A stretch of DNA of 33,026 nt, from assembly GCF_000761485.1 (NCBI RefSeq), contig NZ_JPMX01000053.1:1-33026 (forward strand), in the 5' to 3' direction. Source of the DNA: Modestobacter caceresii. Its GTDB lineage: Bacteria > Actinomycetota > Actinomycetes > Mycobacteriales > Geodermatophilaceae. The position numbers and the translations under genes are program-made. The notes under the pieces were generated by a model. That model was not told the DNA's origin, ran no database searches, and saw nothing but the letters and a program-made list of their open reading frames with translations. Positions 22,047-29,040 of this stretch are shown one piece after another (position 1 is the stretch's first letter; the number at the start of each line of letters is the position of its first letter).

Positions 22047-23867
22047 TCAGCTGTGGCGCGACCCCCGGGACGAGCGGTTGCGCCGTCCGGCGCCTCCGCC
22101 GGTGTTCGCGGTCGGTGCCGGGCGACCGTCGGAGCGGCCGCGACCGCCACGACCCCCCGCCGGCCGGGAGCGCTCCGCGCCACCCCGGCCGGACCGCGGG
22201 CCGCTGCACGGGCGGCAGGTGGTGAACCACGGGGCGATCGAGGTGCCGCACTCCGTGCACGTGCCCGAGCGGCCGATGGCGATCGCGTCGGGCAGCAGCT
22301 CGGTGATGGTCTCGGCGCACGCCTCCTCGAGCTCGGCGGCGTCGTCGCTGTCCAGCCCGGCCACGCCGGGGAACTGGCGGAGCAGCGTCTGGGCGTCCCG
22401 CGCGGCGGCAGCGGCCTGCTCGTACTCCTCGACCGAGCCCTTGACCGGGTACTCGGGCAGCACGGTCGCCACCGGGACGGGCAGGCCGACCGCGTGCTGC
22501 AGGGCGGCCCGGGCCAGCACCAGCCAGCGGGTGCGCCGCGGCGGGTTGTAGTCGATGGCCAGGTTGATCAGCCGCCACACCGTCTGCAGGTCGCCGGCCT
22601 CGCCCAGCGGCCCGCGCAGCATCGGCAGCAGGGCGTGCACGCGCAGCACCAGGCCGGTGACGTCGTCGGCGGTCATGCCCTCGCCCTGGGTCGCCACCCG
22701 CGCCCAGGCCATCCAGCGGGTCAGCGCCTCGGGCAGGTCGACCGCCTCGTACGCGCCGAGGTCCTCCAGCTCCGGGCGGAGCCGGGGCCGGCGCTTGGGC
22801 AGGTCGCTCATCTCGTCACCCCGGGCCACTGCGGCACCGGCACCGACCAGCGCACCGACCGGCTTGAGCCCGGCGACCCCGATCAGGATCCCGGTCTGGC
22901 CGTGTCCGGTCAGCCCGTACCGGCCGGCGCGCCCGGCGATCTGGGCGACCTCCCAGGTGCGCAGCGGACGCAGCTCCTGGCCGTCGAACTTGGTGGTCTC
23001 GGCGAACAGCACGGTGGTGGCCGGCACGTTGATGCCGTGGCCGATGACGTCGGTGGTCACCAGGACGTCGAACTCGCCGCGGGTGAACCGGTCGATGACC
23101 TGGCGGCGGGTGGCCGGCGGCAGCGCGCCGTAGAGCACGCCGACCTTGCCGGGCCGGTGCTGGTCGAGCTCGGCGGCGACGGCGTAGACGGCCTTGCGGG
23201 AGAAGGCCACGACCAGCGTCTGCGGGCGGACGGCGTCGGTGCGGACCGGCGCCTTGAGGACGTCGAGGCGCGAGAGCCGCTTGTGGTTGACGACCTGCAC
23301 CTGCTGGGCGTCGGTGACCAGCGGCTTGAGCACCAGGTAGGCCTCGGCGGCGGAGATGAGGTGCATCTCGCGGTACTCGCCGGTCAGCAGCAGCCGGGCC
23401 CAGTGGTGGCCGCGGTCGGGGTCGGTGACCCAGTGGGACTCGTCGAGGACGAGCAGCTCGCCGCGGTCGGGGGCCTTCTCCACGGTGCAGCAGACGATCG
23501 CCGCGTTGGGGTCGATCTCCTCCTCGCCGGTGGACAGGCCCACGGTGCCCGGCGGGAGCTGGGCGGAGAGCTTGGCGTAGGCCTCGTGGGCCAGCTGCCG
23601 CAGCGGGGCGGCGTAGACGCCCGAGCCGGTGGCGGCCAGCGCCTGCAGCGACTCGTAGGTCTTCCCGGAGTTGGTCGGGCCGAGGTGGAAGACCACCTTC
23701 TCCGGGCGGGTGGCGCGGGTGGGGAGCTCGGGCGCGGCGCCGTCCACCCAGATCTGCTGGGCGCGCTTCTCGTCGCGCGCGGCGACCCGGTCGGCGTCAC
23801 GGGCGGCGGTCTCGCGGGCCGCGCTGCGCTCACGGCGCCGGGTCGGGGTGTGCTGGGGGCCGGTCAC
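22047..23867 (-). CDS. SUV3-like superfamily 2 RNA helicase with zinc-ribbon motif and Arg/Gly-rich tail
   Basis: A 606-residue helicase. The Walker A stretch GPTNSGKTYESLQ (63-75) is the hallmark of the mitochondrial SUV3 group. Motif II is DESH (142-145), motif V TTDVIGHGIN (271-280) and motif VI QIAGRAGRYG (309-318). The C-terminal half is helical, followed by four cysteines (537, 540, 551, 554; CxxC-x10-CxxC) and then a disordered tail (557-606) rich in RGG, GRG and RSRG, typical of RNA binding. SUV3 proteins unwind RNA for exonucleases in eukaryotic mitochondria, so a role in RNA decay is the simplest inference. GTG at 23867 lacks a good ribosome-binding site, and the basic N-tail (1-55) may be mis-annotated. 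Confidence 0.85.
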   Translation of the reverse strand: MTGPQHTPTRRRERSAARETAARDADRVAARDEKRAQQIWVDGAAPELPTRATRPEKVVFHLGPTNSGKTYESLQALAATGSGVYAAPLRQLAHEAYAKLSAQLPPGTVGLSTGEEEIDPNAAIVCCTVEKAPDRGELLVLDESHWVTDPDRGHHWARLLLTGEYREMHLISAAEAYLVLKPLVTDAQQVQVVNHKRLSRLDVLKAPVRTDAVRPQTLVVAFSRKAVYAVAAELDQHRPGKVGVLYGALPPATRRQVIDRFTRGEFDVLVTTDVIGHGINVPATTVLFAETTKFDGQELRPLRTWEVAQIAGRAGRYGLTGHGQTGILIGVAGLKPVGALVGAGAAVARGDEMSDLPKRRPRLRPELEDLGAYEAVDLPEALTRWMAWARVATQGEGMTADDVTGLVLRVHALLPMLRGPLGEAGDLQTVWRLINLAIDYNPPRRTRWLVLARAALQHAVGLPVPVATVLPEYPVKGSVEEYEQAAAAARDAQTLLRQFPGVAGLDSDDAAELEEACAETITELLPDAIAIGRSGTCTECGTSIAPWFTTCRPCSGPRSGRGGAERSRPAGGRGGRGRSDGRPAPTANTGGGAGRRNRSSRGSRHS

Positions 23868-24235
23868 AGGCAGGGAGTGTCCTTCGCTGAGGGATCAGGC
23901 GGTGGGAGGTCGACGCGCACGTGCGCGGACCGTCGCTGGGTGGAACACCGCCAGCGCTCCCATCATGCCCTATCGCCAGACTGGGGACCATCGTGCCGTA
24001 TCGCTGGCAGAATTTGTGATAACCGGAAAGGGAAACGGCGCCATGCTGAGCGCATCGCACGTTCGATGATGCCGACGATCAGCACATTCGTCAGCAGATA
24101 ACGATCAGGTAACGCGATGCACCGCCGGTTCGGCGGCGCACTGTCGGCACCCAGGTCGATGCCAGGTTCCGTGCAGCGCCCGGACCTCCGGGTGGACGAG
24201 CCCGGCGTTCCGGGCACCCTCACCTGGAGAACGAC
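23868..24235. other. Divergent intergenic region between helicase and surface protein genes
   Basis: A 368-base gap. The left part holds a perfect 14-base palindrome, CGCGCACGTGCGCG (23914-23927). A 20-base direct repeat follows (23960-23979 and 23988-24007, 16 of 20 identical, 28 bases apart, sharing CCATC-n-TGCC-n-TATCGC). The stretch 24000-24120 is the most AT-rich in the window, with GATAACC and GATAACG motifs. These look like promoter and regulator sites for the surface protein gene. No convincing small ORF is seen. Confidence 0.55.
23960..24007. promoter_or_regulatory. 20-base direct repeat, possible regulator site
   Basis: Two copies beginning CCATC and containing TATCGC start 28 bases apart, on nearly the same DNA face for about 10.5-base helical turns only approximately (2.7 turns). 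They lie upstream of the AT-rich stretch likely to hold the surface protein promoter. Tandem binding by a regulator is a guess. Confidence 0.35.
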
Positions 24236-25948
24236 GTGCGTCTCACGTCCCCGGTCCGTCGTGCAGCCGGCCTGCTGGCCGTCACCACGATCGGCTTGTC
24301 CACCGCGGTCCTCAGTGTCACCGGCATCGCCTCGGCCGCCCCGCTGGAGCCCTTCGACTTCACCACCGAGACCGACATCGACTACGACCAGGACGAGCTC
24401 ACGTCGTTCACCGTCCCGGACGGCTACTGCACCATCGACTGGCTGGTCTACGGCGCGGCCGGTGGCTTCAGCGGTGACGGCTCCTTCGGTGACGACGGTG
24501 GCGGTTTCATGACCACGACGGCCGTGGTCGCCGGCGACGTCTTCACCTTCACGGTCGGCGGGCCGGGCGGCGATGCCGAGCCCGGGACCCCGGAGACCAC
24601 CGATCAGGACGGCGTGGTGACGCCCGCGGTCCCGGGCACGCCGGGCGCTGCAGGTCTCCCCGGCGGCGCGGCGGGCACCGGCAACGACACCGACGGCCTG
24701 GGTGGCGGCGGCGGCGGGCTCACCACGGTGACGAAGGGTGGTCAGCCCTTCATGAGCGCCTTCGGGGGCGACGGCGGGTCGGACGCGGGCCAGCCCGCCA
24801 ACGGCGGCGCCGGCGCGGGCGACGAGGTGGACGTCTTCCCGTTCCACCCCGACGCCGACGACACCGTCACCGGCATCGACATCGGCGCCGTGACCGGCTA
24901 CGTCACGCCCTGTGCCGTCGCGCCCCCGACGCCCGTGGACACGCAGGTCACCGGTGCACCGAACGCCAACTGGGTCTTCGGGGTGGAGAACGGCCTGCAC
25001 TTCCAGCTGACCGTCAGCACCGTCGACTCCGCGAACCCGGTCACCGGCGTCGAGTACACCCTCGACGGAGGGAAGGCCTGGGCCGGCGTCGCCGCCGCGA
25101 ACCTGGGCGACTACCAGTACTCCGGCACGATCACCGGCCTCGAGTCGGGCGCCACGTACTCGGTCAACTTCCGGTTCACCACGAAGCAGGGTGTCACCGC
25201 TGCCTCCAACACCGTCACCGGTCGCACCACCGTGCGGGGGCCGCTGGACGTCAAGGCCGTCGCCGGTCCCGCCTCGATCAAGGTGAGCTGGGCCGCGCCG
25301 GCCAGCCTCGCGGGCGTCTCCGGCTACCTCGTCACCGCGTCCCCCGAGGGGGCGCAGAGCAGTGACGGCTCGGTCTCCTGCCAGCCGGCGGCCGCCCTGG
25401 GCACCGCATGCGCCCTGCCCGCCGTCCCTGGCACGACGTACAACCTGAACGTCCAGTCCCTCGACGCCGATGGCAAGGGGCTCGGCTGGTCCGACCCGGT
25501 CACCGTCGGGCCGGTCCTCGCCTCGTCCGTCGCGGCCTCGCTGCCCAAGGCCGACGGCACGCTGACCAGCGATGACGCCGACGGCAAGGTCGTCGCCGGT
25601 GAGAAGATCACCATCTCCGGCGATGGCTTCCTGTCCGGCTCCACGGTCGACCTGGTCGTCTACTCCACCCCGGTGAAGCTCGGCACCGCCACCGTGCTGG
25701 CCGACGGCACCTTCAGCGCCACGGTGACCCTGCCGAAGGACCTGGCGAACGGCGTCCACCACCTGGTGGCCACCGGTGTCGACGTGAACGGCAACGTCCG
25801 CAACCTGGTCGTCGAGGTCACCGTCTCCGGAGGCACCGCCGTCCTGGCCTTGACCGGCTTCTCGCCGCTGCCGTTCGTCGGCGCCGGGGTGCTGGCCCTC
25901 GGGGTCGGTGGCGGTCTGCTCGTCGCCTCGCGCCGCCGCGTGCAGTAA
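24236..25948 (+). CDS. Secreted Gly-rich, Fn3-containing surface protein with LALTG sorting signal
   Basis: A 570-residue cell-wall protein. Signal peptide 1-34 (RR near the start, hydrophobic core, cleavage after ASA). A glycine-rich domain (about 60-230, with VYGAAGGFSG, FTVGGPGGD and a short PGTPGAAGLPGG collagen-like run), then two fibronectin III-like repeats (about 235-332 and 335-428), then an Ig-like repeat (about 453-531, GDGFLSGSTVDLVVYS). The C-terminus has LALTG (537-541), a hydrophobic segment and RRR, a sortase signal of the class E LAxTG type. Cys65/Cys226 and Cys382/Cys392 could form disulfides. GTG at 24236 follows GGAGA. No catalytic domain is seen; adhesion or structural role is inferred. 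Confidence 0.88.
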   Translation: MRLTSPVRRAAGLLAVTTIGLSTAVLSVTGIASAAPLEPFDFTTETDIDYDQDELTSFTVPDGYCTIDWLVYGAAGGFSGDGSFGDDGGGFMTTTAVVAGDVFTFTVGGPGGDAEPGTPETTDQDGVVTPAVPGTPGAAGLPGGAAGTGNDTDGLGGGGGGLTTVTKGGQPFMSAFGGDGGSDAGQPANGGAGAGDEVDVFPFHPDADDTVTGIDIGAVTGYVTPCAVAPPTPVDTQVTGAPNANWVFGVENGLHFQLTVSTVDSANPVTGVEYTLDGGKAWAGVAAANLGDYQYSGTITGLESGATYSVNFRFTTKQGVTAASNTVTGRTTVRGPLDVKAVAGPASIKVSWAAPASLAGVSGYLVTASPEGAQSSDGSVSCQPAAALGTACALPAVPGTTYNLNVQSLDADGKGLGWSDPVTVGPVLASSVAASLPKADGTLTSDDADGKVVAGEKITISGDGFLSGSTVDLVVYSTPVKLGTATVLADGTFSATVTLPKDLANGVHHLVATGVDVNGNVRNLVVEVTVSGGTAVLALTGFSPLPFVGAGVLALGVGGGLLVASRRRVQ

Positions 25949-25966
25949 CCCGTTCCACTGCACCAC

Positions 25967-26002
25967 TCCGGCCCCGACCCGCATCCGCGGGGCGGGGCCG
26001 GA
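25967..26002 (+). terminator. Terminator-like hairpin after the surface protein gene
   Basis: A 10-bp outer stem (TCCGGCCCCG at 25967-25976 with 25993-26002), one A/G mismatch, then a 5-bp inner stem (CCCGC/GCGGG) around a 4-base loop. It starts 18 bases after the stop codon. No T tract, as is usual for high-GC actinobacteria. Confidence 0.75.
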
Positions 26003-26022
26003 CCCGTTCCAGGCCGGGGCGC

Positions 26023-26028
26023 TAGCCT
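26023..26028 (+). promoter_or_regulatory. Putative -10 (TAGCCT) for tRNA-Ser
   Basis: TAGCCT ends 10 bases before the first base of tRNA-Ser, the right distance for a transcript with a very short leader. It matches the TAGCNT boxes at 3827 and 15620. Confidence 0.5.
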
Positions 26029-26038
26029 CGGACCGCCA

Positions 26039-26126
26039 GGAGGGCTCGCCTAGTGGCCGATGGCGGCGGTCTTGAAAACCGCTAAGAGTTCACAGCTCTT
26101 CGTGGGTTCGAATCCCACGCCCTCCG
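26039..26126 (+). tRNA. tRNA-Ser (anticodon UGA)
   Basis: An 88-base type II tRNA. The acceptor stem is GGAGGGC (26039-26045) with GCCCTCC (26119-26125), discriminator G26126. The anticodon stem-loop is GCGGT-CTTGAAA-ACCGC, so the anticodon is TGA. The long variable arm AAGAG...CTCTT is characteristic of serine tRNA, and the T arm is CGTGGG-TTCGAAT-CCCACG. CCA is not encoded. No integrase gene or duplicated 3' end nearby suggests use as an attachment site. Confidence 0.96.
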
Positions 26127-26212
26127 CATCACCGCCGGCCGTGCCGCGCGTACCGGGCCGGCGTGCCCCGGTCATCAGCAGGTCTCGTTCTGCTCACCCG
26201 CGCGCCACCCCC

Positions 26213-26218
26213 TTGACA
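26213..26218 (+). promoter_or_regulatory. Putative -35 (TTGACA) of the ROK regulator gene
   Basis: A consensus TTGACA, rare in this GC-rich DNA, 31 bases before the GTG start. No matching -10 is clear: TTGCCT at 26236-26241 gives a 17-base spacer. The dyad at 26223-26247 lies directly over this promoter. Confidence 0.5.
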
Positions 26219-26222
26219 GTTG

Positions 26223-26247
26223 TTTGTAAGGACGGTTGCCTAACAAA
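26223..26247. promoter_or_regulatory. Inverted-repeat operator candidate of the ROK regulator
   Basis: TTTGTAAGG (26223-26231) and CCTAACAAA (26239-26247) form a dyad with 8 of 9 positions matching and a 7-base spacer. It sits between the -35 and the start codon of the ROK gene, where binding would block transcription, so autoregulation is likely. AT-rich dyads of this form are known for ROK repressors; the assignment is inferred. I did not find a second good copy before the transporter genes. Confidence 0.6.
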
Positions 26248-26248
26248 T

Positions 26249-27427
26249 GTGACCGCCGTCGCAGACACCCCGCAGCACCGCCGAGCGCTGCGCTCGACCG
26301 CCAAGGTGCTGCCCGAGCACGCCCGGGCGAGCAACCGGTCGATGGTGCTCCAGCTGCTCTTCCACGCCGGGCCGCGGTCGCGGGCCGAACTGGCCCGGGC
26401 GACCGGGCTGACCCGGGTGACGATCTCCGACCTCGTGTCCTCCCTGCTCGCCCAGGGCCTGGTCACCGAGCTGGGCCAGCAGGCCGACGGCAAGGTCGGC
26501 AAGCCCGGCACGCTGGTCGGCCTCGACGCCGAGGCCTTCCAGATCGTCGCCGTCGACCTGGCCGACGACGAGCGGGTGCACGGCGCCGTGCTCGACCTGT
26601 CCGGCGCCGTCCAGGAGCGCCGGACGGCGGCGGTCGGCGGCTGCACCGGCGCCGCGGCCGTCGAGGTGCTGCTGGGGCTGTGCCGGGAGCTGGTGGCGGC
26701 GACCACCCGCCCGGTGCTCGGGGTGGGTGTGGGCTCCCCGGGCGTCATCGACCTCTCCGGCCGGGTGCTGCAGGCCCCGAACCGCGGCTGGTACGACCTG
26801 CCGCTCGCCGAGCAGCTGAGCGCGGCGCTGGAGCTGCCGGTGCACGTGGCCAACGACGCGGACACCGCGGCCCTCGGCGAGTTCACCTGGGGCGGCGCCT
26901 CCGGCAACGGCCTGCTGGTGCTCACCGTCGGCGGTGGGGTGGGCGCCGGGATCGTGCTGGACGGCGCCCTCGTCCAGGGCAACGAGCACGCCGCCGGCGA
27001 GCTCGGGCACGTCACCGCCCTCGACGAGCGCGACGAGCACGACCAGGCTCCGCTCGGCCGCCCCCAGCCCTGCGCCTGCGGGCGCCGCGGCTGCCTGGAG
27101 ACGGTGCTGTCAGTGCCGGCGATGCGCCGGCGGATCGCCGGGCTCGACCCAGCCGCCACCGACGCCGCGCTGGCCTCGGTCGGGCGCCGGCTGGGGATCG
27201 TGCTGGCCCCCGTGGTCAGCGCCCTGAACCTCTCCGAGGTCGTGCTCTGCGGCCCGGAGGAGCTGTTGGGTGGGCCGCTGCGTGACGCGGCGCTGGCCAC
27301 CCTGCGGGAGCGCACCATCCCGGTCGTCAGCAGCCACGTCCAGCTGCGGATGACCTCGCTCGGCGAGCACGGTGCCCTGTCCGGGGCCGCCGTGCTCGTG
27401 CTGTCCGGTCAGCTCGGGGTCACGTGA
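26249..27427 (+). CDS. ROK family transcriptional regulator
   Basis: A 392-residue repressor of the NagC/XylR type. A winged helix-turn-helix occupies about 31-75 (RSRAELARATGLTRVTISDLV in pieces), followed by a ROK sugar-binding domain. ROK features are VGVGSPGVID, NRGWYDLPL, ANDADTAALGEF, GELGHV and the zinc motif CACGRRGCLE near 275-284. The ATP phosphate loop (DxGGTK in kinases) reads DLADDER, so it should not phosphorylate sugar. GTG at 26249 is chosen because the frame upstream runs through tRNA-Ser and the promoter dyad. It lies directly upstream of the transporter operon, which it probably controls in response to an amino sugar or its phosphate. Confidence 0.92.
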   Translation: MTAVADTPQHRRALRSTAKVLPEHARASNRSMVLQLLFHAGPRSRAELARATGLTRVTISDLVSSLLAQGLVTELGQQADGKVGKPGTLVGLDAEAFQIVAVDLADDERVHGAVLDLSGAVQERRTAAVGGCTGAAAVEVLLGLCRELVAATTRPVLGVGVGSPGVIDLSGRVLQAPNRGWYDLPLAEQLSAALELPVHVANDADTAALGEFTWGGASGNGLLVLTVGGGVGAGIVLDGALVQGNEHAAGELGHVTALDERDEHDQAPLGRPQPCACGRRGCLETVLSVPAMRRRIAGLDPAATDAALASVGRRLGIVLAPVVSALNLSEVVLCGPEELLGGPLRDAALATLRERTIPVVSSHVQLRMTSLGEHGALSGAAVLVLSGQLGVT

Positions 27428-27500
27428 CCTCGCACGCTCGGTCACGCGACGCGGGTGGTGCTGCACCCACGCGTGACCTCGCGAGCTCGGTCACGTGACG
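27423..27500. repeat. Alternating GTGACC/GGTCAC inverted-repeat cluster
   Basis: Two direct copies (27423-27451 and 27472-27500) each contain GTGACC and GGTCAC ten bases apart; the 22-base cores agree at 20 positions. Between them GGTCACGCG (27440-27448) pairs perfectly with CGCGTGACC (27470-27478), with an inner GGGTG/CACCC, making a strong central hairpin. The first copy overlaps the ROK stop codon. It may be a terminator for that gene, tandem operators for the transporter operon, or both. Confidence 0.75.
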
Positions 27501-27589
27501 ACCCCGAGCCGACCCCTGCACGTCGGGAGAGCACACCCCCTGGAACGGCGCTGTCCGGCACCGTCCGCGCATCGGGAAGGAACCCCAAC

Positions 27590-28927
27590 ATGAAGAGGGT
27601 ACGCACGAGAGGCCTGGCTGCCCTGGCCGTCGGGATGCTGGCGCTGACCGCCTGCGGCGGCGGCGAGGACGCCGCCGAGGCCGGCGGCGAGAGCGGTGGC
27701 GAGCTGCGGCTGTGGCTGGCCGGCTCCGACACCCCGCAGGAGCTGCGGGACCACCTGGTCGAGTCCTTCGAGGCCGAGCACCCCGGCTCGACCCTGGTGA
27801 TCGAGGAGCAGGACTGGAACGGGCTGGTCCCGCGGCTGCAGACGGCGCTGACGTCGGAGAGCCAGACCCCGGACCTGGTCGAGCTCGGCAACACCCAGAG
27901 CCCGACGTTCACCTACGCCGGGGCCTTCAGCGACATCTCCGACATGTACGAGGAGCTGGGGGGCGACGACCTGCTGCAGGGCTTCGTCGACGCCGGCACG
28001 GTCGACGACACCCTCTACGCGGTGCCCTACTACTCCGGCGCCCGCGCGGTCTTCTACAACAAGGAGCTCTTCGCCGCCGCCGGGGTCGAGGTGCCCACCA
28101 CCCTGGCCGAGTTCACCGAGGTCGCGCAGACGCTCCAGCAGGCCAACCCGACCGGGCAGCCGGGCTTCTCCGGGTTCTGGCTGCCCGGGCAGGACTGGTA
28201 CAACGGCGTCGCCTGGCTGAACAGCCACGGCGGTGAGCTGGCCGTCGAGGAGGACGGCGAGTGGACCGGGGCGCTGTCCAGCCCCGAGTCGCAGGAGGGG
28301 CTGGCCGAGGTCCAGGAGCTGTTCACCACGGCCACCAGCGCACCGCGGGACGCCGACTCCGACGAGCCGTGGATCGCGTTCAACAACGGCGAGGCGGCGA
28401 TGTTCTCCGCCCCGACCTGGGCGCGCTGGAGCATCGACCTGCCCGAGTGCAACAAGGGCGTGGCCGCCGACGACGAGTCCGAGGCGGCGAAGGCGCTGCT
28501 GGACGAGCAGCAGGCGTGCAACGAGGAGAAGACCGGCATCTTCGCCCTCCCCGGTCTCGAGGAGGGCTCGGTCGCACCGGTGTTCTCCGGTGGCTCGAAC
28601 ATCGGCATCCCGGCGAAGTCGGGCAACCAGGAGCTGGCCCGGGACCTGCTGCGGATCATCTTCAGCCCCGAGTACCAGACGATGCTGGCCGAGAACGGGC
28701 TGATCCCGGGCAACACGGAGTACGCCGACGCGCTCGGCGACGACGTCTACGCCCAGGCGGCGCTGGCCGCCGCGGTCGACGCCGAGCTGACGCCGCCGGC
28801 CGAGAAGTGGGCCGACGTCGAGGGCGCCCGGATCCTGGAGGACCTCTTCCAGGAGATCGCCAGCGGCACCGACCCGGCCACGGCCGCGGCGAAGGCGGAC
28901 CAGCTGATCACCGACACGCTCAACTGA
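27590..28927 (+). CDS. Sugar ABC transporter substrate-binding lipoprotein
   Basis: A 445-residue extracellular sugar-binding protein (family 1 solute-binding proteins). The signal sequence ends in the lipobox L19-T20-A21-C22, followed by a GGGEDAAE linker, so it is anchored as a lipoprotein. Family features are ELRLWLAGSDTPQE, FEAEHPGSTLVIEEQDWNG, PDLVELGNTQSP, the YAVPYYSGARAVFYNKELF hinge region in two parts, and FNNGEAAMFSAPTW. The neighbouring ROK kinase and GH3 enzyme suggest a GlcNAc-containing ligand such as chitobiose or a cell-wall disaccharide, as for DasA, but this is inference. ATG at 27590 with GAAGGA upstream. A 113-base gap with a small hairpin separates it from the permeases. 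Confidence 0.92.
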   Translation: MKRVRTRGLAALAVGMLALTACGGGEDAAEAGGESGGELRLWLAGSDTPQELRDHLVESFEAEHPGSTLVIEEQDWNGLVPRLQTALTSESQTPDLVELGNTQSPTFTYAGAFSDISDMYEELGGDDLLQGFVDAGTVDDTLYAVPYYSGARAVFYNKELFAAAGVEVPTTLAEFTEVAQTLQQANPTGQPGFSGFWLPGQDWYNGVAWLNSHGGELAVEEDGEWTGALSSPESQEGLAEVQELFTTATSAPRDADSDEPWIAFNNGEAAMFSAPTWARWSIDLPECNKGVAADDESEAAKALLDEQQACNEEKTGIFALPGLEEGSVAPVFSGGSNIGIPAKSGNQELARDLLRIIFSPEYQTMLAENGLIPGNTEYADALGDDVYAQAALAAAVDAELTPPAEKWADVEGARILEDLFQEIASGTDPATAAAKADQLITDTLN

Positions 28928-28948
28928 CCGCCTGACCCCGTCCGCCGG

Positions 28949-28964
28949 GGGCGCGACCGCGCCC
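28949..28964 (+). other. Small hairpin between binding-protein and permease genes
   Basis: GGGCGC (28949-28954) pairs with GCGCCC (28959-28964) around GACC, about 20 bases after the binding-protein stop. Such stems often protect the upstream message or partly terminate it, raising binding protein over permease. Only the pairing is visible. Confidence 0.4.
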
Positions 28965-29040
28965 GCCCGCCGTCCGGCGCCCGCCCGCCGCGATCGCGTC
29001 CCCGGCCCGGCCCGGTCCTGCCCGGATCCAGGAGCCCGCC

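Noticed and set aside
24117-24512. A 131-residue ORF overlapping the surface protein start
   Set aside because: It is a different frame across the leader and signal peptide, with no family motif and no ribosome-binding site.
26039-26126. tRNA-Ser as an integration site of a mobile element
   Set aside because: No integrase, no duplicated 3' end and no shift in gene style is seen on either side.
27423-27500. A CRISPR array
   Set aside because: Only two repeat units exist, they are themselves dyads, and there are no cas genes in the window.
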